Positions 45,669 through 55,062 of a stretch of DNA of 64,000 nt are shown here, in pieces. The translations under genes and the position numbers were made by a program. Source of the stretch: Nitrosospira lacus (GTDB taxonomy: Bacteria; Pseudomonadota; Gammaproteobacteria; Burkholderiales; Nitrosomonadaceae); contig NZ_CP021106.3 in the NCBI RefSeq assembly GCF_000355765.4, forward strand, positions 3,009,137-3,073,136. Reading direction: 5' to 3'. The notes under the pieces are model-generated. The model saw nothing but the letters and a program-made list of their open reading frames with translations, made no database searches and had not been told where the DNA came from. The stretch's first letter is position 1; every line of letters begins with the position of its first letter.

Positions 45669-46571
45669 ATGCCGAACGTCATGATCAATAAGCTGGTGAT
45701 TATCGGCGTCGGCCTGATCGGTGGCTCATTTGCGCTGGCGCTACGCAAGGCGGGCAAGGTTAAGCATATCGTCGGTGTGGGCCGCAGCCGGGAAAATATG
45801 CAACGCGCTCTCAAGCGGGGGGCGATCGACGAAATCAGCGCTGACCTTCCATCAGCGTTGAAACATGCGGATGTAGTGCTGCTCGCCACGCCGGTTGGAC
45901 AGCTCGGCGGCATTATGGCGCAAATTTCCCCATACCTTGAACCCGGCACCATCGTGACCGACGCAGGCAGCACCAAGCAGGATGTCGTCACTGCGGCACG
46001 CTCTCATCTGGCTGGGCATCTGAAAAATTTCGTGCCCGCCCACCCGGTCGCGGGAGCTGAACTGAGTGGAGCGAGTGCAGCCGATGCCGGTTTGTACCAA
46101 GGCAAGAATCTGGTGTTGACTCCGCTGGATGAAACCAGCGCCGAAGCGGTGAAACGGGTGACGGAATTATGGCAGGCTTGCGGCGCACATGTTTCGCAAA
46201 TGAGTGCTGCCCGGCACGATAAAATCCTCGCCGCCGTTAGCCATCTTCCCCATGTGCTGGCATTCCTGTTAATGAACCATGTTTCATCCAGCACCGGGCA
46301 TGATTCGAGCGAGCCGCTGGGCCCGGACGATCCACTTCATTTCGCTGGCAGCGGGTTCCGTGATTTTACCCGCATTGCCGGTAGTTCCCCGGAAATGTGG
46401 CGCGACATATGCCTTGCCAACCGCGAAGCGCTATCCAGGCAAATCGATGCCTATCAGAAGCAGCTGACGGCTTTGCGTGAGATGCTGGCGCGCGACGATA
46501 GCAAAGCGCTGGAACGCGTTTTTGCCAGCGCGCGCGAAGCGCGGCAACGATGGCTTGAGAACAGATCCTGA
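45669..46571 (+). CDS. tyrA: Prephenate dehydrogenase
   Basis: A 300-residue enzyme; ATG 45681 (MINKLVIIGVGLIGGSFALA) is an alternative start because the family begins there. The NAD-binding loop GVGLIGGS is at the N-terminus; HPVAGAELSGASAADAGLYQ and the helical C-terminal half with SHLPHVLAFLLM fit TyrA. It oxidises prephenate to 4-hydroxyphenylpyruvate. In related genomes aroA follows; here it does not, and no fused EPSP synthase domain is present. Confidence 0.93.
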   Translation: MPNVMINKLVIIGVGLIGGSFALALRKAGKVKHIVGVGRSRENMQRALKRGAIDEISADLPSALKHADVVLLATPVGQLGGIMAQISPYLEPGTIVTDAGSTKQDVVTAARSHLAGHLKNFVPAHPVAGAELSGASAADAGLYQGKNLVLTPLDETSAEAVKRVTELWQACGAHVSQMSAARHDKILAAVSHLPHVLAFLLMNHVSSSTGHDSSEPLGPDDPLHFAGSGFRDFTRIAGSSPEMWRDICLANREALSRQIDAYQKQLTALREMLARDDSKALERVFASAREARQRWLENRS

Positions 46572-46619
46572 ACTCGAATCCGGCAACCGTCTAACCGCAC
46601 AAGTGGAAATCACCGGATT

Positions 46620-46883
46620 TCAGGTTGAATAAACGGCCTGTTCTTCTGGCTCGACGCTTAATACCCGGCCTTTATTCATTGGCACGATTTTCGACTTGAT
46701 GGCCTTGTTATGTGCGTCTGCCAGCTTCTTCACGGCAAGATTATAGTCTGCCCATAACGTATCAAGCTCCTGCGCGTGACGCTCAAGCATGAAAGTATAA
46801 TCATCCTGATGCTGGTCGCGCAGGGCGTTTTTGGCACGAAGATAGGCTTTATGGCGTCGTTGGGTTTCGGTATTCTTTTTCAT
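46620..46883 (-). CDS. Small charged protein, unknown
   Basis: An 87-residue, Lys/Arg/Glu-rich, alpha-helical protein (RRHKAYLRAKNALRDQHQDD, LWADYNLAVKKLADAHNKA) with a coiled-coil look. No family recognised. The 3' end lies 48 bp from tyrA, convergent. Confidence 0.55.
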   Translation of the reverse strand: MKKNTETQRRHKAYLRAKNALRDQHQDDYTFMLERHAQELDTLWADYNLAVKKLADAHNKAIKSKIVPMNKGRVLSVEPEEQAVYST

Positions 46884-47168
46884 GGCTCACAATAAATAGC
46901 GATTCGACAATCAGCGCAAACACCCGTGGAATAGAAACTTCTAATCATCTTGCATTGGGTCATGTTGGTATCGTATCAACCTGGACAATGAAAACAATTG
47001 GACTTTAGTACATCCACTGTCATGAACTATCCATTAACGGGCGCATAACGGGTACAAAATTCACGGGACAAGCTATCATTACCATCCATGGGCGACCCGT
47101 TGTCATGGGTTGGCCCATGGCTCATCAGGTCAGGCGCAAATCACAATCCAATCAGGAAGGAGGAAACC
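46884..47168. other. Intergenic, nothing recognised
   Basis: About 285 bp with no gene on either strand beyond the frame extending upstream of the SnoaL-like gene. Confidence 0.35.
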
Positions 47169-47519
47169 ATGAATTTGAAAGAGAAGCTGGATGACTTGAA
47201 CGACATGATTCTGAAGGGCGAAATCCTGGAATCCATGGACAAGTACTACCATCCAGATTGCGTGGTAATGGAAAAGAATGATGTGGTGGCGACAGGGCTT
47301 CAAAAAGCCAAAGAGCGGGAGTCGGAGATTTTTAAAGGGGTTGAAGCATGGCTCAAGTCAGAGATCAAGGCCACCGCGGTGGGCGATGACGTCACGATGA
47401 CCGAGTGGCATTATGAATACAAACATAAGGACTTCGGGCACAAAAAATTTGACCAGGTAGCTGTTCAGCACTGGAAAGATGGAAAGATCATCAGTGACCG
47501 GTTCTACGCAATGTATTGA
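47169..47519 (+). CDS. SnoaL-like (NTF2-fold) protein
   Basis: A 116-residue protein from ATG 47169, preceded by AAGGAGGAAACC, an almost perfect ribosome site. Residues MDKYYHPDCVVMEKNDVVAT and the ending QHWKDGKIISDRFYAMY match the NTF2-like fold. Such proteins act as small hydrolases/isomerases or binding proteins; the exact role is not readable. Likely well expressed given the ribosome site. Confidence 0.8.
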   Translation: MNLKEKLDDLNDMILKGEILESMDKYYHPDCVVMEKNDVVATGLQKAKERESEIFKGVEAWLKSEIKATAVGDDVTMTEWHYEYKHKDFGHKKFDQVAVQHWKDGKIISDRFYAMY

Positions 47520-47586
47520 GCCTCGGGGGATGGCTCGTTACTTATAGAGCCATCGGGCTCGCATGGGTGAACCCGATCAGCAACGC

Positions 47587-47874
47587 CTACTTATGCGTGA
47601 TGGGTTTGTCGGTGAACAGGAAGTTTTTCAATTGAGTGGAAAAGACAGAATCCCTCCGTCGAATCCACTCCAGCACCATGGAAGCATGTTCCTTCTCCTC
47701 ATCTCGATTGTGCGCAAGGATTGCTTTGAGTTCCTCATCCTTGCACGCATCCACACGCTGATTGTACCAATCCACAGCTTCCAGTTCTTCCATCAACGAA
47801 ACGATTGCCCTGTGCATGTCCCTTGTTTCATCGGACAGCTCCTCAATGGGTTCGTGGTATCCGACACTTGACAT
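47587..47874 (-). CDS. Encapsulated ferritin-like protein (EncFtn family), without targeting peptide
   Basis: A 95-residue protein, close in pattern to EncFtn: HEPIEELSDETRDMHRAIVS, MEELEAVDWYNQRVDAC and HNRDEEKEHASMVLEWIRRR supply the Glu and His ferroxidase residues. EncFtn forms ring decamers in encapsulin shells, oxidising Fe(II). This copy ends at FTDKPITHK with no shell-targeting tail, and no encapsulin shell gene is near on either strand. Ribosome site AAGGAG precedes the ATG. Function as a free ferroxidase, or partnering with a shell encoded elsewhere, is possible. Confidence 0.88.
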   Translation of the reverse strand: MSSVGYHEPIEELSDETRDMHRAIVSLMEELEAVDWYNQRVDACKDEELKAILAHNRDEEKEHASMVLEWIRRRDSVFSTQLKNFLFTDKPITHK

Positions 47875-48311
47875 TGATTGCTCCTTCTTCGTCAGTTAAT
47901 AAATACGATGATGAATTTTTTTGATCGCGCAAGCAAACAAGTTATTAAACCAGCTTGAAGCCGGCTTCATCGATGTAAATGTAATACAGCATCCCGCAAA
48001 ATACAAAGTCAGGAAATCTTGATTTATTCCCTCCATATACTATTTTTCATAATTGGGAGCTATTGATGATTCTTCGGCCCGGATGACTAAGTCCATGAGA
48101 TTATCAATCTAAATCCGGCAGTGGGACGGGATGGAGCGCACGGTTTGCTGGATGCAGGACAAGGCCAACGAATGGAATGGTGCGACCGCATAGAAGTTCA
48201 ATAGGCCTGGACGTGGTTATTGTTCTATTCCTATATGATACTTGAGAATTCATCAGGAGGAGCAAACCGTGAATCGACACTATGTAAGTAACTTATGCAA
48301 GGAGCTTTGCC
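47875..48311. other. Intergenic, nothing recognised
   Basis: About 436 bp, AT-rich in its first half. A ribosome-site-like CAGGAGGAGC at 48254 precedes a short frame starting GTGAATCGACACTATGTAAG that stops soon after. Confidence 0.35.
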
Positions 48312-48785
48312 ATGCCGGACAATAACGATGTGCAGTTACAGCCGACGAAGGCCGTTCGTCTCATCTTTGAATATGAGGGTGAAGTAGTCCGGCTGATCAG
48401 TCAACAGCCTGTGGAAATGGCCGTCGCTGATTCAGATATATCGGGGCTCGATCCATCAGCCCATTATATCGATACACGCGATGCGACCGGTAAGACTCTT
48501 GCACGCGTAAAAGCACGCGGGGCGTTTAGCACAAGCGCAGAGGTATTCCCCGAGCGAGCCGGAGAACCGATCACGCGCGTGGATATCCCCACGCCCAAGG
48601 GCGCATTCACCGTTGTCCTCCCAATCGCCGATAACGCCGATCACTTTACTCTGGTCAAGGTCGCGCCCAGTGCGCAGGCACCCGGTGCCAGAGATTTGCG
48701 CGCACCGCAGCCGGTGGCAACGGACATGGCAGACTTTCCGCTTGCCGCGAGAATCCAACCAGGGAATGATGGAGGTGTGCGATGA
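48312..48785 (+). CDS. Protein of unknown function coupled to the M64-type peptidase
   Basis: A 157-residue protein with beta-rich look (AVRLIFEYEGEVVRLISQQP, HYIDTRDATGKTLARVKAR). It ends 4 bp into the next gene (ATGA overlap), so the two are translationally coupled. No signal peptide. It may bind or chaperone the peptidase; this is inferred from the overlap only. Confidence 0.75.
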   Translation: MPDNNDVQLQPTKAVRLIFEYEGEVVRLISQQPVEMAVADSDISGLDPSAHYIDTRDATGKTLARVKARGAFSTSAEVFPERAGEPITRVDIPTPKGAFTVVLPIADNADHFTLVKVAPSAQAPGARDLRAPQPVATDMADFPLAARIQPGNDGGVR

Positions 48786-50689
48786 GTACTTCCGACGGCT
48801 CCGTATTGGGTAACACCCAACTCTTTGGATCAGCTCCGCGCAGCCGGGCCTTCAATGTGGTAATGCTGGCGGATGGTTTTACCGGAACACAGCAAAACGA
48901 CTTCAACAACGCCTGTTCCGCCTTCGTTACCGCCTTTACGTCCACGCCACCGTTCGACAAGCTGAAGCCGGCCATCAACATATTCCGCATTAACGTCTCA
49001 TCCACTGATTCAGGTGCGGATGACCCGGCCAGCGCGGGCGGCACCGGCGCTACCGCGCGAACATACTTCGATAGTACGTTCGGCACGAGTGGCATACGCC
49101 GGCTTCTCACCTGCAACAACACGACAGTGCTGCAAGTCGCCGCGGCGCAGATTCCAGAATTCACGGTGGCGATCGTGGTGGTGAACTCTACCGTGTATGG
49201 CGGAAGCGGCGGATCGGTCGGCACATATTCACTTGCTGGGGGTGCAACCGAGATCGCTATTCATGAGATGGGGCACACCGCTTTTGGCTTGGCTGATGAA
49301 TATCCCTATTGGGCAGGTGGCAGCGAAACCGGGCACGATCACCATCCAGCGGGCGAACCCGGAGAACCCAACGTTACCACCAACAACAACCGCGCCACGC
49401 TGAAATGGAACTGGGCGGTCGCAGCCACCACCGCGATCCCGACGATGTCGAACCCGGACTGCGCGACGGTGGATAGCCGCCCCAGTCCGGTGCCGGCAGG
49501 TACGGTCGGCCTGTTTGAGGGCGCCCACTATTATCACTGCGGCGGCTATCGGCCGGAATTCGATTGCAAGATGCGCAATCTCGGCGTGCCATTTTGTCGC
49601 ATTTGCCGTCAGGTGATCTGGAACAGGATCAGCCCGCTCGCCACGCTGCCTGCACGCAATCGAACACCGATCAATGTGGTCGCGAGGTTTCCGGAGCATC
49701 TGGATGTATTCGGCGTCGCATCCGACGGCCGCACCATGAGTAACTGGTGGGATGCCTCCAGCGGTTGGGCGGGCTGGTTCCAGGTCAGCGGTGGCATCGC
49801 ATCGCCCGGTGGCACGGGGTCTCCAGTTACCGCCATTGCCCGTTATGCAGGCCATCTCGATTTATTCACCGTCGGCACCGATAACCGCGTCTATAGTTGC
49901 TGGTGGGATCAGGCGAGCGGCTGGTCGGGCTGGTTCACCATCGGCAGCCTGGTTTGCCGGTCTGGCTCGACAGTCAATGTCGTATCGCGCTATAGCGATC
50001 ATCTCGACATCTTTACCACGGCATCTGATGGAAGAACCATGTCGACATGGTGGGATGCCCGGTCCGGCTGGGGCTCCTGGTTCCAGATTTCAGGCGGCGT
50101 GGCGGCCGCGGGTGCGACCGTGACGGCAATCGCGCGTTATCCATTCCACCTTGACGTATTCACTATTGGAACCGATAACCGTGTCTACAGTTGCTGGTGG
50201 GATGAGCGCTCCGGCTGGTCCAGCTGGTTTTTGGTGGGCAATCAAACCTGCCGGCCGGATTCAACGGTCAATGTTGTGGCCCGCTTTCCTGATCAGCTCG
50301 ATCTTTTCACTACGGCGTCAGATGGCAGGATCGTGTCTACCTGGTGGAACGCCCGCACCGGCTGGGGTTCATGGTTCCAGGTTTCAGGGGGGGTCGCCTC
50401 GGCGGGATCGCCGGTGACCGCGATCGCCCGTTATTCGAATCATCTCGATTTGTTCGTGATCGGAACCGATAATCGCATCTACAGCACCTGGTGGCATGAC
50501 ACAACCGGCTGGGCGTCATGGTTCAATGTTTCGGGCGGCGTGGGCAAACCCGGCGGGCAAGTCGCCGCAATCTCGCGTGTGACCGAGCACATTGATCTTT
50601 TCACAGTTGGAAGCGATGGCATTGTCTATTCAACTTGGTGGGATGCCTCAAGCGGTTGGGCGGGATGGTTTGCGCTCGGCGTTACATAG
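48782..50689 (+). CDS. M64-type metallopeptidase with C-terminal seven-repeat (PLL-like) propeller
   Basis: A 635-residue protein. Residues 1-280 resemble IgA-peptidase M64: NVVMLADGFTGTQQNDFNNA, zinc site HEMGH at 161-165 followed by FGLADEY. Residues about 295-635 contain seven ~45-residue repeats with the pattern ARxxxHLDxFxxGxDxRxxSxWWDxxSGWxxWF, alternating in type, which fits a seven-bladed lectin-like propeller (PLL family). No signal peptide is visible, so export would need another route. It likely binds glycans through the propeller and cuts proteins. Confidence 0.85.
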   Translation: MSTSDGSVLGNTQLFGSAPRSRAFNVVMLADGFTGTQQNDFNNACSAFVTAFTSTPPFDKLKPAINIFRINVSSTDSGADDPASAGGTGATARTYFDSTFGTSGIRRLLTCNNTTVLQVAAAQIPEFTVAIVVVNSTVYGGSGGSVGTYSLAGGATEIAIHEMGHTAFGLADEYPYWAGGSETGHDHHPAGEPGEPNVTTNNNRATLKWNWAVAATTAIPTMSNPDCATVDSRPSPVPAGTVGLFEGAHYYHCGGYRPEFDCKMRNLGVPFCRICRQVIWNRISPLATLPARNRTPINVVARFPEHLDVFGVASDGRTMSNWWDASSGWAGWFQVSGGIASPGGTGSPVTAIARYAGHLDLFTVGTDNRVYSCWWDQASGWSGWFTIGSLVCRSGSTVNVVSRYSDHLDIFTTASDGRTMSTWWDARSGWGSWFQISGGVAAAGATVTAIARYPFHLDVFTIGTDNRVYSCWWDERSGWSSWFLVGNQTCRPDSTVNVVARFPDQLDLFTTASDGRIVSTWWNARTGWGSWFQVSGGVASAGSPVTAIARYSNHLDLFVIGTDNRIYSTWWHDTTGWASWFNVSGGVGKPGGQVAAISRVTEHIDLFTVGSDGIVYSTWWDASSGWAGWFALGVT

Positions 50690-50715
50690 CTGTCACTGAA
50701 TGGACCTTTTAACCA

Positions 50716-50740
50716 GCAGCCATCGATCAATGATGGCTGC
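50716..50740 (+). terminator. Hairpin after the M64-type gene
   Basis: A 9-bp stem GCAGCCATC / GATGGCTGC with a 7-base loop, followed by GGTTTGTATCTT. T-run is weak, so efficiency is uncertain. Confidence 0.5.
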
Positions 50741-50814
50741 GGTTTGTATCTTGGCGCTGTGCGAAGGATGATGGCGTTGCAGGACTCAAACCCGGAAAAT
50801 TGCCAAGGAGCGGC

Positions 50815-51942
50815 TCAACCGTAGGAATCTTCCTGGAAACGATCCCGGATCTCTTCCAACTGCGCCCGGTTCTTGATGAGCGCCTCGACGCAATCCGCAT
50901 CGAGCTTACTGCCGGCGAGCTTCCGCAATTCCTGGAAAGCATCGTCGATGCTCCATGCCTCCTTATAGGGACGGTGGCTGGTAAGCGCATCGAATACATC
51001 GGCCACCGCAACGATGCGCGATTCCATGGGAATCTCATCGCCACGCAGACCATAGGGATAACCGCTGCCATCCAGGGTTTCGTGGTGGTATTCAGCAATG
51101 TTGCGCAGAATATTGAGATATTCGAATGATTCCAGCCCGAAATCCAGCAGCATGGTGTCAATGATCTGGCGGCCCTTTTGAGGATGCGTTCTCATGATCT
51201 CCCGCTCGCTCGTGTCAAGCAAGCCGGTCTTGAGCAGGACGCTGTCGGGGATGCCGATTTTCCCGATATCATGCAGAGGCGAGAATAAGAACACATGCTC
51301 GACATATTCGTCATCGAATCCATATTTTGGCGCCAGTTCTTTCGCCACAATTCTGGCATAGCGGGACATGCGGTCAAGGTGCGCGCCGGTTTCCGTATCG
51401 CGGAGGTTGGCGAAATCGCGTGCGGTATGGACGGTGGAAATCAAGGTGCGTATCGAAGTGAATTCGCCAATCACGACCAGCGAAACCAGATGGGCAAAAA
51501 CGTCGAGGAAGTGCAGCGCTTCTTCGTCAAAAACATTCTTGCGATATGAATTGAAAAACACAAACCCGAAGAATTCGCCATTGAGGTACATGGGCATGGT
51601 ATAGCTCGCACCATAGCCTTGCTCTGCGATACGCCGGGTATGTTCATGCAAGCCTTCAGCAAATATAGCCAGGTCATTCACGATACGCGGTTTGCCGCTT
51701 TTCAGTATCTCCTGCAGCGAGCCGGCTTCGCTCAGTTTGGCCTGATATTGAACGAGGGGATGGTCTCCGCCGCTGCTGTGGATGAAGGTCTTGAGTTCGT
51801 CCGTCTTGGGATCATAGATCGCCACCGACACACGGTCGATGAAATCGAAGCGCCTGCTCAGCGCGTCATGCAAGCTCTTCAGTTTTTCCGAAAGCGGCGC
51901 GTAACGATTGAGAGCATCCAGGGTATCGTGATCATTGGGCAT
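50815..51942 (-). CDS. GAF / HD-GYP cyclic-di-GMP phosphodiesterase-like protein
   Basis: A 375-residue cytosolic protein from ATG 51942 (the frame extends to GTG 51984). Residues 1-155 form a GAF-like sensor (FDFIDRVSVAIYDPKTDELK, GASYTMPMYLNGEFFGFVFF). Residues 180-370 form an HD-GYP domain: FLFSPLHDIGKIGIPDSVLL, EIMRTHPQKGRQI, HHETLDGSGYPYGLRGDEIP. The GYP motif is present as SGYP and metal His/Asp residues are intact. It would degrade c-di-GMP in response to an unknown ligand. Confidence 0.9.
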   Translation of the reverse strand: MPNDHDTLDALNRYAPLSEKLKSLHDALSRRFDFIDRVSVAIYDPKTDELKTFIHSSGGDHPLVQYQAKLSEAGSLQEILKSGKPRIVNDLAIFAEGLHEHTRRIAEQGYGASYTMPMYLNGEFFGFVFFNSYRKNVFDEEALHFLDVFAHLVSLVVIGEFTSIRTLISTVHTARDFANLRDTETGAHLDRMSRYARIVAKELAPKYGFDDEYVEHVFLFSPLHDIGKIGIPDSVLLKTGLLDTSEREIMRTHPQKGRQIIDTMLLDFGLESFEYLNILRNIAEYHHETLDGSGYPYGLRGDEIPMESRIVAVADVFDALTSHRPYKEAWSIDDAFQELRKLAGSKLDADCVEALIKNRAQLEEIRDRFQEDSYG

Positions 51943-52124
51943 GGCGTATGCGTTCAGGTTCGTTATCAAGTAATCGTAGCACACAACGGATATCGTGCAG
52001 GGAACAATGAAGCGCTTTTCGCGCCCTTGGGCATCCCATTGCGCATGCTATCCGGACTAAGCAGCCCCAGGTGCTGATTTGCCGGGCAGGAGGTGGCCCA
52101 GACCGTTCGCATGTCTCCGGAGGA

Positions 52125-52868
52125 TTAGCTTGACGGCATAATCCCATCCAATAGCGTGCGCATCCGCCGCCAGTGCGAACCTTCCCAGAATACGCGCTGG
52201 CAGACATCGCAGGTACTGAAATGATCAAAGCGGTCACGTACCGCGGGCGGAAGGCGCATCAGCACTTCCGCCTTGGCAATGGCGCGCAATGGTGCGTTGC
52301 ATGCCAGGCATAATGTAAATGGCCGCGCGCTGCGCGCCAGATCCAGCCGATCAAATATTTCATATAGTTGCTGTGCCGATTTCAATGCACGTATATAACA
52401 GCCGCGCTTGATTGAACGGCGCTTGAGCAATTCCCTGTCGCGCGTGAGCAAGATGCGCTCGTCACGCTCAACGATGACCTCGATCTCGCCATCCTGAAAG
52501 TTATTGTCATAAAGTGTGTCGAAACCGGCCATGCGCAGCAGGTGAGCAAGCCCACCCAGATGCGCATCGGCGAGAAAACGCGTGATCCGCAAAGGTCGAT
52601 CGCGCACACGAAGCAGAGGGGCAACGTCGAGCATCTCGAATCTGGGAAAGACAGCTACGCGATCACCATCATTCAACAGCCGGTCGAAGCCCGCAGAATC
52701 GCCATTGACAAGCACCAATTCGACCTCCGTATGAGGCACGCCCAGCGCCTCGATCATATGCTTGGTGGTCGCTGACTCTGAACAAGGGCAAGCAAACTCC
52801 TGCCTGCGTCGTTCGGGCGCAAGGAAATCGTTCAGTTCTTCATAGAACCGGAATGTAGCGGTAACCAT
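52125..52868 (-). CDS. Mut7-C RNase domain protein with N-terminal ubiquitin-like (MoaD-like) domain
   Basis: A 247-residue protein from ATG 52868 (frame open to 52922). Residues 1-75: ATFRFYEELNDFLAPERRRQ to FPRFEMLDV, a MoaD/ThiS-like fold. Residues 90-165: ITRFLADAHLGGLAHLLRMA, ILLTRDRELLKRR, a PIN-like Mut7-C nuclease. Residues 185-235 hold a zinc ribbon, CLAC ... CDVC. Members of this family are probable RNases; the function in bacteria is not established. Confidence 0.88.
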   Translation of the reverse strand: MVTATFRFYEELNDFLAPERRRQEFACPCSESATTKHMIEALGVPHTEVELVLVNGDSAGFDRLLNDGDRVAVFPRFEMLDVAPLLRVRDRPLRITRFLADAHLGGLAHLLRMAGFDTLYDNNFQDGEIEVIVERDERILLTRDRELLKRRSIKRGCYIRALKSAQQLYEIFDRLDLARSARPFTLCLACNAPLRAIAKAEVLMRLPPAVRDRFDHFSTCDVCQRVFWEGSHWRRMRTLLDGIMPSS

Positions 52869-52922
52869 TGACCCAAATCCGGCGGTTAATTGCTCATATT
52901 CAATTTTAATACCATGATTCAA

Positions 52923-53228
52923 AAATATTTATTTTCTCCTCTGGACCTTTATCCTTTAATGAGTTCGCTACAGGATGGATTGAAAAAGTATTGCATATTT
53001 CGAAGCAAAAGGCGCATGCTGCAACCGTCCAGCGAGCATTCATTCGGGGAAATACGGGCATCTTTCTCGAATGGCTGCATGAACCTCTTGCCGCTGGGTA
53101 CAACAGTTTCGAAAATATATTGATATCTTGGAACTATACCCTTCTTGGATCAGCTCTAATATGGCGTCGGGCGAACCATCGAAAATCGGCTCGCCCTCCG
53201 GTTATTCAAACACTAAAAAGGAATCATC
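52923..53228. other. Intergenic, nothing recognised
   Basis: No gene supported; a plus frame 52890-53123 starts inside the Mut7-C gene region and has no family features. Confidence 0.35.
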
Positions 53229-53561
53229 ATGAAAATAAAGTGGTTTTCACTTATGTTTTTCGTTGCCTTTTCAAGCTCCGGTATGGCTGCTGAAAAGAAT
53301 TACAAAATATGCACGGCAGGTGGCTACTTCGCCGGGGCCGATGATAAGTTTCTAAGCGGGCTGGCGATGCATATCGCGCAAAAAAGAAGTATCTGGAACG
53401 ATCCCATATGTGGCGCCCTATGGAGAAACGCACACAAGATTGGAGCCATCGTCTCTAAAACGGGAAAGATTCACGATGAGGCGGAAGGAAATGTTGTTCA
53501 CGACGCCACCGAATTTAGCGGCAAGGTATATGAGGTAGTCGGCTCCAATATCAATTTCTAA
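53229..53561 (+). CDS. Small exported protein, unknown
   Basis: A 110-residue protein with a signal peptide (MKIKWFSLMFFVAFSSSGMA) and AAGGAAT ribosome site. The mature ~90 residues contain two Cys (ICTAGGYF, DPICGALW). No family recognised. It stands alone, convergent with the porin gene. Confidence 0.7.
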   Translation: MKIKWFSLMFFVAFSSSGMAAEKNYKICTAGGYFAGADDKFLSGLAMHIAQKRSIWNDPICGALWRNAHKIGAIVSKTGKIHDEAEGNVVHDATEFSGKVYEVVGSNINF

Positions 53562-53639
53562 ACGTCAGCAATTTTATATTTTTGCGCTATCAACCGGCCG
53601 TGTAGCTAATTATGGGTAGCAAGTCAGTATACCCCCCAG

Positions 53640-54971
53640 TTAGAACGCGATTTGAAGCCGTGAAAACAGAACTTTTTCATCGGGACGATCGGCACCGTCC
53701 GCTGCCCCGTGTTCGAAAGTGGTGTGATGATAATTTAATTGTAGCTTGATGTGACGGTTCAAATGCCAATTAATACCCACTCCGATATCCTTTGCCTTCC
53801 TGGCAGAAGTACTGGGATTAAAAAAACCAGCGGTAAAGGCATCGTGATCGATATTCAATTCCGCGTAACGTGCCACCAGTTCCACTGCGCCCCAAGTTTT
53901 GGCAGACCAATTGAACGGGTTTCTTGGGGTCATTCTGCGAAAAGTAGCGTTATCGTTGGTCACGAACCATGATGACTGAATCTGAAAAGCATCGTTGTTA
54001 ACCTTGTGGGTAGCGGTACCAAGAGTGATCTCCTGCCGGGAGAGTACGTATTCGCCGATAACACCTAGACGGCCATTGTAATAATGGAACTGCGGGGAGA
54101 TCCGTTCACGAACTCCATTCGCAAAAGCCCCCCCAACGTATGACGCGAAAATGTGCTGTCCAGGAGTGTGAAAGGCTGGCAAGTTAGCGTTGCCAGCAGT
54201 TTCGTTGCTCTCCTGCAGGCCTTGACTATATGCCACACCCAATCCAAAATCCTTAAGTATGTCCAGGCCGCCGTTTCTGAATGGATGAGAAAAAATACGT
54301 CCAACAAAATCTATCCCATTGTTATTGATATCGAAACCGCCATGACGTAACGCCGCGTCATTATCGACCGCGCCGTTAAACGCGCCGATTTGATATTCAG
54401 TTGCACCGCCTGACATGTTGCCGAAGATCTGTATGCCGATGTCACGGTTTGGCACCAGATCGGATGGAAATGCGCGGCCATTAAAGGCTAAGGCCGTAGC
54501 GGACTGTATCCGTTCCAGACCGAATGGAACCTTTAATTTACCTAAACTTACTTTGAAAAACTCTGTAAAATTTGCATTAACATAGGCATCTAAGATCCCG
54601 ACAGTGTTAGCAAAACTCGGTGCGATGCGGAAACCGTAAACCTTTCCGAATTTTCCGTCGATCGTCAACAACGCCCGATGTTGGGCATCAGTCTCCACTG
54701 TGGAATCTTGCCTACTGCCGCCTTGTGATTTCCATCCCGTCTGTGCAAATCCACCAATACGAACTTCATTTATCCCGTCATCCGATCTCAGACCAAAACC
54801 TGATTTTTCAAAGAAGAAACCAGTCTTTTTTTTTGGTTTCAGGGAAGTCTTTTTTTTACCGCTTCTCGGTGGTTCCTCTGGAAGATCTTCCTGCGCATAG
54901 GCTGAGGGTGATATCGCATACAGAGTGCAAGCCAGTACACTGGCCATCATCGGTAGCTGGAATGCTTTCAT
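53640..54971 (-). CDS. Phosphate-selective porin, OprO/OprP family
   Basis: A 443-residue outer-membrane protein: signal peptide to SAYAQ, a Lys-rich linker (PRSGKKKTSLKPKKKTG), then a 16-strand-type barrel starting GFGLRSDDGINEVRIGGFAQ and ending with the C-terminal aromatic strand KVLFSRLQIAF. FKVSLGKLKVPFGLERIQSA matches the family. OprP-type porins take up phosphate or polyphosphate. No pho-box-like motif was found by eye. Confidence 0.9.
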   Translation of the reverse strand: MKAFQLPMMASVLACTLYAISPSAYAQEDLPEEPPRSGKKKTSLKPKKKTGFFFEKSGFGLRSDDGINEVRIGGFAQTGWKSQGGSRQDSTVETDAQHRALLTIDGKFGKVYGFRIAPSFANTVGILDAYVNANFTEFFKVSLGKLKVPFGLERIQSATALAFNGRAFPSDLVPNRDIGIQIFGNMSGGATEYQIGAFNGAVDNDAALRHGGFDINNNGIDFVGRIFSHPFRNGGLDILKDFGLGVAYSQGLQESNETAGNANLPAFHTPGQHIFASYVGGAFANGVRERISPQFHYYNGRLGVIGEYVLSRQEITLGTATHKVNNDAFQIQSSWFVTNDNATFRRMTPRNPFNWSAKTWGAVELVARYAELNIDHDAFTAGFFNPSTSARKAKDIGVGINWHLNRHIKLQLNYHHTTFEHGAADGADRPDEKVLFSRLQIAF

Positions 54972-55062
54972 CGCAAAACTCTAAAAATATTGTATTGCCT
55001 CCCAATAGCTGGACAGTTTGGTGGGTTTTCTTCGTCGTCCCTCGATTCCTGATCAAAGGAGT

